34,111 nt of DNA from DASSCW01 sp036556325 (lineage in GTDB: Bacteria > Chloroflexota > Limnocylindria > QHBO01), in contig DATBJR010000144.1 in the NCBI GenBank assembly GCA_036556325.1, positions 1-34,111 on the forward strand, read 5' to 3'. Shown piece after piece: positions 7,056-13,318 of this stretch. The notes beneath the pieces were generated by a model, which searched no databases, had not been told where the DNA came from, and worked only from the letters and a program-made list of their open reading frames with translations. Position numbers and translations under genes: made by a program. Every line of letters begins with the position of its first letter. The first letter of the stretch is position 1.

Positions 7056-9662
7056 GTGAGCTCCAGCAACCCGGGCAGATCACCGATTCCGTGGCGCTCG
7101 CTGCTCCGTCCGGCGCACTGGCGACAACGGACGCTGAGCCCTGCCCTCCGCGTATGGACGTTCTCTGCCTGCCTGGCGGCGCTGGCGGTCATCCTCTACG
7201 CCCTTACCATCCGCGATGACCCGCCGCTGGCGGTGCCGTTCCACATCCCGTGGTGGCTGGTGGCGCTGGGCTTCGCCCTGGCCGACATCAAGGTCATCGA
7301 GGTGCACTTCCGCCGCGAGTCGCACGCCTTCTCGCTGACCGAGGTGCCGGCGGTCATCGGCCTCTTCTACCTGGGGCCGATCGAGTACCTGGCCGCCACC
7401 AGCCTGGGCGCGCTGGCGGCCCTGCTCATCAGCTCGCGGCAGGCGCCGGTGAAGCTGGCGTTCAACCTCGCCAACTACCTGCTGGTGGCGGTGGTCATGA
7501 TCGCCGTGTTCCGCGGGATCCAGCACGCCACCGGCGCGCCGGGCCTGGTCGAGTACGCGGCGGGCTTCGCCGCCACCACCGTCGCCGCCGTGGTGGGCGC
7601 GGTGAGCATCGCCACCGCCATCACGCTCTCCGGCGGGGCGCCGCAGTTCAAGAAGCTGCCGGACATGCTGCAGTTCGGCGCGCTGGTCGCCGTGGCCAAC
7701 ACCAGCATCGCGCTGCTGGCGGTGACGATCCTGTGGTTCTCGCCAACCGCCATCTGGCTGCTGGTGATTCCCATTATTGCCCTGTTTCTGGCGTACGGAG
7801 CGTGGGTCTCGGAACGCGAGAAGCACGAGCGGCTCGAGCTCATCTACCAGTCCAGCCGCATCCTCCAGCACTCGCCCGAGCTCGACGTGGCGCTGGTGGC
7901 CCTGCTCGACCACGCCCGCTCCATGTTCCGTGCCGAGCTCGCCGAGATCGTGCTGCAGTCGGACGGCGACGAGCACCGGGCCGTGCGCACCACGTCGCTG
8001 CAGGACGGCCGCTCCGAGACGATCGTGCCGATTCGGGAGATGGAGGTGCACCCCTCGCTGACGCCGCTCCTCAACGAGCGCCGAGCCGGGATCGTGGCCC
8101 TGCCCCGCACGCCGGGCGGTAGCGCAGTGCCCATCCGGCAGGCGATGGTGGCGCCGCTGGTCGGCGAGGCGGGAGTCATCGGCCTCTTCACCGTCGCCAA
8201 CCGCCTGACGGAGGGGACCGAGTTCGGCGACGAGGACGTCCGGCTCCTCGAGACCCTTGCCAACCAGGCCGGCGTGGCCCTCGAGAACGGGCAGCTGGAG
8301 CAGTCGCTGGCCGAGCTGTCGCGCCTGAAGGAGCAGCTGCGCTACCAGGCCTACCACGACCCGCTGACGGACATGCCGAACCGCGTGCAGTTCGTCGAGA
8401 CCGCCACGACCCTTATCCGGACCCCGCATCCGCTCGCCCTGCGGCCGGTGATCCTGCTGCTGGACCTCGACGACTTCAAGAACGTCAACGACACCATGGG
8501 CCACGCCGCCGGCGACGAGCTGCTGGTGATGGTCACCGAGCGACTGCGGGGATGTTTGCGCGAGGAGGACCTGGCCGCTCGCCTGGGCGGGGACGAGTTC
8601 GCCATCCTGATCAACGACGGGCAGACGCTGAACCGGTCCGCGGCGCTCGCCGAACGGCTCATCGAGAGCCTGTCGGAGGCGTTCGTCGTCCGCGGCCACG
8701 ATGTGGTGATCGGGGTCAGCATCGGGATCGCCATGAGCCGAGAGCCGGAGCAATCGGCCAGCGAGCTCCTCGGCAACGCCGACGTGGCGATGTACACCGC
8801 CAAGGCGGCGGGTCGTCGGCGCTTCGCGGTGTTCGATCCGACCATGCACGCCGCGATCGTTGCGCGCCGCGAGCTCAGCACGGAGCTGGCGCGGAGCATC
8901 GACCGCAGCGAGCTGCTCGTCCTGCACCAGCCGATCGTCAACCTGGCCACCCTCGTCCCGGTCGGGGTCGAGGCCCTCGTGCGCTGGCGGCACCCAACCC
9001 GCGGCCTGGTCGAGCCCGATACCTTCATCGGGCTGGCGGAGGAGTCCGGGTCGATCCTGCCCCTGGGCCGATACGTGCTGGAGACCGCCTCGCGGCAGGC
9101 GCAGCGTCACCTGGGTCCGGACCTGTTCGTGAGCGTGAACGTGTCCGCCGTCCAGCTGCAGCAGGCGAACTTCCTGGCCGAGGTGGAGCGGGCGCTGGCG
9201 ATCTCCGAGCTGCCGGGCGGTCGCCTCGTGCTGGAGATCACCGAGTCCGCGATGTTCCGCGACACGCAGGCGACCATCGACAAGCTGAGCGCACTGCGAC
9301 GGTCGGGGGTCCGCATCGCCATCGACGACTTCGGCACCGGCTACTCGTCGTTGACCTACCTGCGCCGATTCCCGGTCGACATCCTGAAGATCGCCCGCGA
9401 CTTCATCGGCCAGCCTGACGAGGACAGCCAGGAGTGGGCATTCACCGGCGCCATCTTGGCGCTCGGACGGCGCCTCGGCCTCACCGTCGTGGCCGAGGGC
9501 GTGGAGAACCAGGGCCAGCTGGACCGCCTGCGCGAGATGGGCTGTGAGCTCGGGCAGGGGTACCTGTTCGCCCGTCCCGGCCGCATGGACGCGCTCTTCG
9601 CCGCAGCCGACGAGCGCCCGGGTCAGGCGGCAGCCCAGCGGGTCCAGCTGGGGAGCGACTAG
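7056..9662 (+). CDS. Membrane-anchored GAF-GGDEF-EAL c-di-GMP synthase/phosphodiesterase
   Basis: An 868-residue protein with the parts for both making and degrading c-di-GMP. Residues about 25-245 hold roughly eight hydrophobic helices, and about 270-420 read as a GAF-like sensor. The GGDEF domain has an intact GGDEF at 511-515, and the product-inhibition I-site RxxD is present (R502-E-E-D505) exactly five residues before it. The EAL domain has EAL at 639-641, DDFGTGYSS, an LKIA version of the LKID motif that keeps the lysine, AEGVE and GQGYLF, so the known metal and catalytic positions look intact. The GTG start is supported by frame only. A DUF5317 gene and a c-di-GMP riboswitch follow directly. 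Confidence 0.95.
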   Translation: MSSSNPGRSPIPWRSLLRPAHWRQRTLSPALRVWTFSACLAALAVILYALTIRDDPPLAVPFHIPWWLVALGFALADIKVIEVHFRRESHAFSLTEVPAVIGLFYLGPIEYLAATSLGALAALLISSRQAPVKLAFNLANYLLVAVVMIAVFRGIQHATGAPGLVEYAAGFAATTVAAVVGAVSIATAITLSGGAPQFKKLPDMLQFGALVAVANTSIALLAVTILWFSPTAIWLLVIPIIALFLAYGAWVSEREKHERLELIYQSSRILQHSPELDVALVALLDHARSMFRAELAEIVLQSDGDEHRAVRTTSLQDGRSETIVPIREMEVHPSLTPLLNERRAGIVALPRTPGGSAVPIRQAMVAPLVGEAGVIGLFTVANRLTEGTEFGDEDVRLLETLANQAGVALENGQLEQSLAELSRLKEQLRYQAYHDPLTDMPNRVQFVETATTLIRTPHPLALRPVILLLDLDDFKNVNDTMGHAAGDELLVMVTERLRGCLREEDLAARLGGDEFAILINDGQTLNRSAALAERLIESLSEAFVVRGHDVVIGVSIGIAMSREPEQSASELLGNADVAMYTAKAAGRRRFAVFDPTMHAAIVARRELSTELARSIDRSELLVLHQPIVNLATLVPVGVEALVRWRHPTRGLVEPDTFIGLAEESGSILPLGRYVLETASRQAQRHLGPDLFVSVNVSAVQLQQANFLAEVERALAISELPGGRLVLEITESAMFRDTQATIDKLSALRRSGVRIAIDDFGTGYSSLTYLRRFPVDILKIARDFIGQPDEDSQEWAFTGAILALGRRLGLTVVAEGVENQGQLDRLREMGCELGQGYLFARPGRMDALFAAADERPGQAAAQRVQLGSD

Positions 9663-9664
9663 CC

Positions 9665-10237
9665 GTGTTCATGCTCTACGGACTGCTGGCCGGCCTGGCG
9701 GCCGGCTGGCTGGCCGGCGGGAGCCTGGGTCGCCTCGAGCGGGTGTCCATCCGCTGGGCGCCGGTGGCCATGATCGGGTTGCTGGCCCAGCTGGTGCTGT
9801 TCCTGGGGCCGGTCGCCGGGCGGGTGGGGGAGCTGGGCATGCCGGTCTATGTCATCTCCACCGCCGCGGTGCTCGTCGTCGTGATCCGCAATGCGCGGCT
9901 GCCGGGCCTGGCCCTGGTTGCCGGCGGGGCGGCGTCAAACCTGGCCGCCATCGTGGCCAACGGCGGCTACATGCCCGCCTCGGCCGGGGCGCTGGCCGCC
10001 CTGGGCAAGTCGGTCGGCGATGCCTACTCGAATTCGACCGTCGCCATCTCCCCGGCGCTCACGCCACTGACCGACCTTTTCGCGCTGCCGCGCTGGCTGC
10101 CGTTCGCAAACGTCTTCAGCATCGGCGACGTCCTCATCTGCCTCGGCGTCGCCGTCGCCGTCGCGGCGCTGATGCGGGGCGGTGCCTCCGGGAACCTGCC
10201 TCGAAGGTACTCCCAGCCCGGTACCTCGGGGTCGTAG
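9665..10237 (+). CDS. DUF5317 family membrane protein
   Basis: A 190-residue membrane protein with about five hydrophobic helices. The family signature is clear: NLAAIVANGGYMPAS in the middle, then DAYSNS, and LPFANVFSIGDVLI near residue 148. The function of DUF5317 is unknown. GTG at 9665 is chosen because GGGAG at 9651-9655 precedes it by 9 nt; an ATG two codons later is the alternative. It starts 2 bp after the GGDEF-EAL stop, so the two are almost surely co-translated, which points to a role in c-di-GMP signalling. Confidence 0.85.
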   Translation: MFMLYGLLAGLAAGWLAGGSLGRLERVSIRWAPVAMIGLLAQLVLFLGPVAGRVGELGMPVYVISTAAVLVVVIRNARLPGLALVAGGAASNLAAIVANGGYMPASAGALAALGKSVGDAYSNSTVAISPALTPLTDLFALPRWLPFANVFSIGDVLICLGVAVAVAALMRGGASGNLPRRYSQPGTSGS

Positions 10238-10270
10238 TCCGCGCCGGGGTTGGCCCATAGCGTGCGCCTG

Positions 10271-10287
10271 AGGGCGATGGACGCCCT
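10271..10287 (+). terminator. Hairpin between DUF5317 and the riboswitch
   Basis: AGGGCG-atgga-CGCCCT is a perfect 6-bp stem with a 5-nt loop, ending in TTCG. It could end the GGDEF-EAL/DUF5317 transcript, but it lacks a proper U tract. It may also fold as part of the riboswitch leader. Confidence 0.35.
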
Positions 10288-10289
10288 TC

Positions 10290-10409
10290 GTGGATCGCCC
10301 GTCCAGGGCAAACCCGTCGCGAGACGGGGACGCAAAGCCAGGGACCTCATCCGCACGACGTACCGCGTACGCCACGCACCGAGGCCGCCCGGTTGCCGGT
10401 ACCGATCAC
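10290..10409 (+). ncRNA. Cyclic di-GMP-I (GEMM-I) riboswitch
   Basis: The conserved core is unmistakable: GGGCAAACC at 10306-10314, the P2 hairpin CCCGTC-GCGA-GACGGG (10313-10328, a GNRA loop), GGACGCAAAGCC at 10328-10339, and the 3' end CCGGTTGCCGG. Closing helix P1 pairs GTGGATCG (10290-10297) with CGATCAC (10403-10409) with one bulge. The variable arm ends in the hairpin CGTAC-cgc-GTACG (10359-10371). It binds c-di-GMP, although the GEMM-Ib variant recognising 3',3'-cGAMP cannot be excluded by eye. It lies just after a GGDEF-EAL/DUF5317 pair and just before a 29-codon ORF. Confidence 0.93.
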
Positions 10410-10412
10410 GTC

Positions 10413-10428
10413 TCATCCTTCGAGGTGA
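10413..10428 (+). promoter_or_regulatory. Candidate translational expression platform of the c-di-GMP riboswitch
   Basis: TCATCC (10413-10418) can pair with GGTGA (10424-10428) with one bulged base, hiding the GAGGTGA ribosome-binding site of the ORF at 10435. This stem begins 3 nt after riboswitch helix P1. The layout suggests control of translation initiation; no U-tract terminator was seen here. Whether ligand turns expression on or off is not shown by the sequence. Confidence 0.4.
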
Positions 10429-10434
10429 ACGAGC

Positions 10435-10524
10435 GTGAAGGACAAGTTGACGCGCATCACCTGGGCCGTGGCGATCCTGGCGTCGATGGCCCTCAGCCTC
10501 GGCGCCGGCATGCGGTGGCTGTGA
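10435..10524 (+). CDS. 29-residue putative membrane peptide controlled by the riboswitch
   Basis: A 29-codon ORF from GTG to TGA with a strong ribosome-binding site GAGGTGA (10422-10428) 6 nt upstream. The peptide has a basic start (K-D-K-L-T-R), one hydrophobic helix (ITWAVAILASMALSLGAG) and the tail M-R-W-L. This is the form of a single-pass membrane microprotein, or of a signal-like leader. It is the first ORF after the c-di-GMP riboswitch and no larger gene lies between it and infC, so it is the likely regulated product. I do not recognise the family. Confidence 0.6.
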   Translation: MKDKLTRITWAVAILASMALSLGAGMRWL

Positions 10525-10525
10525 C

Positions 10526-10627
10526 ATGCACGCGAGCGTGTGCGTGAGCACTCCCACCGATCCGAGCCCGGGGGCAGTACCGACGCCAATGGACCTGGTC
10601 CTGCGGGCCGGCCACCGCTGGTACTGA
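10526..10627 (+). CDS. Second tiny ORF after the riboswitch (33 aa)
   Basis: A 33-codon ORF starting at ATG 10526, one base after the stop of the 29-residue ORF. It contains a Pro/Thr-rich stretch (STPTDPSPGAVPTP) and ends R-A-G-H-R-W-Y, which loosely echoes the G-A-G-M-R-W-L end of the previous peptide. There is no separate ribosome-binding site, so it would depend on re-initiation. A small hairpin spans its start. It may be non-coding; it is listed because of its position and terminal similarity. Confidence 0.3.
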   Translation: MHASVCVSTPTDPSPGAVPTPMDLVLRAGHRWY

Positions 10628-10634
10628 GCACTAA

Positions 10635-10657
10635 CGGGGCCGAATCCTGAGGCCCCG
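10635..10657 (+). terminator. Terminator-like hairpin after the tiny ORFs
   Basis: CGGGGCC-gaatcctga-GGCCCCG is a perfect 7-bp GC stem with a 9-nt loop, 7 bp after the second tiny ORF. It has no U tract. It would separate the riboswitch transcript from the infC promoter. Confidence 0.5.
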
Positions 10658-10668
10658 ATCAGCATCGC

Positions 10669-10695
10669 AGGGCCGTCCTTCATTCGGGCGGCCCT
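10669..10695 (+). terminator. Second hairpin before the infC promoter
   Basis: AGGGCCG (10669-10675) pairs perfectly with CGGCCCT (10689-10695), and the loop contains TCCTTCATT. With the stem at 10635-10657 it forms a tandem pair just upstream of the infC -35 box. Confidence 0.4.
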
Positions 10696-10705
10696 CGTGC
10701 GTTCG

Positions 10706-10734
10706 TTGACCCGACCCTCCGATCCGGGTAGAAT
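10706..10734 (+). promoter_or_regulatory. Sigma-70-type promoter of infC-rpmI-rplT
   Basis: TTGACC (10706-10711), a 17-bp spacer and TAGAAT (10729-10734) give the best vegetative promoter in the window. Transcription should start near 10741, giving a leader of about 68 nt. The leader contains the perfect stem GGCCACC/GGTGGCC (10759-10765 with 10780-10786). Confidence 0.8.
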
Positions 10735-10758
10735 CCGTCGGCGTTTCGCATGGATGTC

Positions 10759-10786
10759 GGCCACCCGTCGGTATCGGCTGGTGGCC
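10759..10786 (+). promoter_or_regulatory. Hairpin in the infC leader
   Basis: GGCCACC (10759-10765) and GGTGGCC (10780-10786) form a 7-bp stem with a 14-nt loop, followed by TGTTTGTTG and the AAGGAG ribosome-binding site. Leaders of infC-rpmI-rplT operons are often controlled by L20 or by attenuation. This stem is a candidate element, but I see no proof of which. Confidence 0.4.
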
Positions 10787-10808
10787 TGTTTGTTGAAGGA
10801 GTCGCGGC

Positions 10809-11504
10809 ATAGCAGCAAGGGACCTGCGAGTTAACGAGATGATCCGGATCCGTGAGGTGCGGGTCATCGACGACGAGAACCAGCAGCTGGGCGTGATGCC
10901 CACCTTCAAGGCTCTCGCCCTGGCGCAGGAGAAGGGGCTCGACCTCGTCGAGGTGGCGCCCACCGCGGTCCCGCCGGTGTGCCGCATCCTGGACTACGGG
11001 CAGTACAAGTACGAGATCCAGAAGCGCGACCGCGAGGCGAAGAAGAAGCAGAAGTCGCAGACGTTCAAGGAGATCCGCCTGCGGGTGAAGATCGACACGA
11101 ACGACCTGCGCACCAAGCTTCGCCGGGCGGGCCAGTTCCTGGACGAGGGCGATCGCGTCAAGGTGACCGTCCAGTTCCGGGGCCGCGAGATGAGCCACGC
11201 CAACCTGGGACGTGACCTGCTCGATCGGGCGGCCGAGATGCTGACCGAGCACGGCACCGTGGAGCGCACGCCGCTCCTCGAGGGCCGGAACATGTACATC
11301 GTCATGGCGCCCATCGAGAAGCGCCCGGAGAAGCAATCGAAGAGCGAGGGCAGCCCGGCCGAGGCGCCGGCCGCCCAGGCCGCGGCCCCGGCGAACGGGG
11401 GCGAGACCATCGGCGATGCGCTCGCCGCCAAGGGCCAGGCCCCGACCGCCACCGTCGAGCCGCCGGCCGCGCAGGACGCGCAGCAGCCGGCAGAACAGGG
11501 ATAG
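10809..11504 (+). CDS. infC: Translation initiation factor IF-3, ATA start
   Basis: IF-3 binds the 30S subunit and rejects wrong start codons and initiator tRNAs. The conserved N-terminal RVNE-x-IRIREVRVID motif extends upstream of the first ATG (10839), so that ATG is internal. Reading back in frame gives ATA at 10809, 7 nt after AAGGAG (10796-10801), which is the expected start. IF-3 genes commonly use AUU/AUA/AUC, letting IF-3 repress its own translation. The N-domain, linker and C-domain (FKEIRLRVKIDTNDLRTKL, then VTVQFRGREM) are present. Residues about 175-231 are an extra Ala/Pro/Gln-rich tail. 231 aa in total. Confidence 0.93.
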   Translation: MAARDLRVNEMIRIREVRVIDDENQQLGVMPTFKALALAQEKGLDLVEVAPTAVPPVCRILDYGQYKYEIQKRDREAKKKQKSQTFKEIRLRVKIDTNDLRTKLRRAGQFLDEGDRVKVTVQFRGREMSHANLGRDLLDRAAEMLTEHGTVERTPLLEGRNMYIVMAPIEKRPEKQSKSEGSPAEAPAAQAAAPANGGETIGDALAAKGQAPTATVEPPAAQDAQQPAEQG

Positions 11505-11506
11505 AC

Positions 11507-11704
11507 GTGCCGAAGATCAAGACGCACAAGGGAACGGCCAAGCGCTACAAGAAGACCGGATCCGGCAAGTGGGTCCGGCCAAAGGCTTGGCGCGGCCACC
11601 ACCTGGAGATCAAGTCCAGCCGTCGTACCCGGCGGTACGCCGGCAAGGCCGTGGTGTCGAAGGCGCACAAGGAGCAGCTCGAGCGGCTGCTCCCGTACGC
11701 GTAG
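11507..11704 (+). CDS. rpmI: 50S ribosomal protein L35
   Basis: A 65-residue basic large-subunit protein with the standard MPKIKTHKGTAKRYKKTGSG opening and an RRTRRY motif. It begins at GTG, 2 bp after the infC stop, and is followed after 9 bp by rplT: the universal infC-rpmI-rplT order. Confidence 0.97.
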   Translation: MPKIKTHKGTAKRYKKTGSGKWVRPKAWRGHHLEIKSSRRTRRYAGKAVVSKAHKEQLERLLPYA

Positions 11705-11713
11705 GCCGGGCCG

Positions 11714-12073
11714 ATGGCACGCGTCAAGCGCGGCGTCGCCGCCCATCGCCGCCACAAGCGGCTGCTGGCCCAGGCCAAGGGTCGGCGAGGCACCCGCTCC
11801 ACGCTGGTCCGCCCGGCACGCGAGGCGCTGTTCCACGCGCTCGTCTACGCCTACCGCGACCGCAAGGCCCGCAAGCGTGACATGCGGCGGCTGTGGATCG
11901 AGCGCATCAACGCCGCCTCGCGCAGCCACGGCCTGCCGTATGGCCGGTTCATCGCGGGGCTGAAGCAGGCGGGGGTCGAGGTCGACCGCAAGGTCCTGGC
12001 CGATCTGGCCGTCCGCGAACCGGCGGCCTTCGCCAGCATGGTCGAAACCGCCAAGGCGTCCTTTACCAGCTAG
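11714..12073 (+). CDS. rplT: 50S ribosomal protein L20
   Basis: A 119-residue large-subunit assembly protein. Typical motifs are MARVKRGVAAHRRHKRLL, the long basic N-terminal extension, DRKARKRDMRRLWI, and INAASRSHGLPYGRFI. In other bacteria L20 represses its own operon by binding the infC or rpmI leader; the leader hairpin at 10759-10786 is a possible site here, though that is inference. Confidence 0.97.
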   Translation: MARVKRGVAAHRRHKRLLAQAKGRRGTRSTLVRPAREALFHALVYAYRDRKARKRDMRRLWIERINAASRSHGLPYGRFIAGLKQAGVEVDRKVLADLAVREPAAFASMVETAKASFTS

Positions 12074-12093
12074 CCGGCGTCGCGCACGCCGGC
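12073..12093 (+). terminator. Stem-loop directly after rplT
   Basis: GCCGGCGT-cgcgc-ACGCCGGC is an 8-bp perfect stem with a 5-nt loop, overlapping the last base of the rplT stop codon. It is the first of two hairpins between rplT and pheS. Confidence 0.55.
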
Positions 12094-12100
12094 ACCACGG

Positions 12101-12134
12101 CCCTGCTCCGAATGCGGAGCGGGGTCGTTCGTTT
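12101..12134 (+). terminator. Terminator or attenuator between rplT and pheS
   Basis: CCCTGCTCCG-aatg-CGGAGCGGGG is a 10-bp stem (one T-G wobble) with a 4-nt loop, followed by TCGTTCGTTT. This is the most terminator-like element in the window. It could end the infC operon or act as an attenuator ahead of pheST, as happens at this spot in enterobacteria. Confidence 0.65.
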
Positions 12135-12161
12135 ATGGCCGATGATCAACAGGTGAAACCG

Positions 12162-12244
12162 ATGAAGGTGCAATGCACGAGCCGCGGAGCCCACCAGGCA
12201 CGCCTTCCGCGCCGTGCCACGCTGCACGAGCGGAGCTCGAGGCG

Positions 12245-12248
<4 letters not shown>
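12162..12248 (+). CDS. Possible 28-residue leader ORF overlapping the pheS start
   Basis: ATG at 12162 is preceded by AGGTGA with 6-nt spacing. The ORF runs 28 codons to a TGA that overlaps the pheS GTG (GTGA), which would couple the two. It is Arg-rich and has no phenylalanine, so it is not a classic pheM-type attenuation peptide. An in-frame ATG at 12135 could extend it. Coding status is uncertain. Confidence 0.3.

Positions 12249-13318
<1,070 letters not shown>

Noticed and set aside
7080..9110. 676-codon open frame antisense to the GGDEF-EAL gene
   Set aside because: Composition is His/Arg/Gly-rich with no domain, and the opposite strand encodes a full enzyme. Long antisense frames are expected at this GC; the same holds for 735-2336, 15799-18012, 19722-21902 and 24151-26070.
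10250..10631. Larger ORFs across the riboswitch region (for example 10290-10547 plus, 10413-10631 minus)
   Set aside because: They run through the conserved riboswitch core, and their protein sequences show no family features.
12135..12244. T-box leader for pheS
   Set aside because: The conserved T-box sequence (AGGGTGGNACCGCG-like) and a specifier loop are absent.
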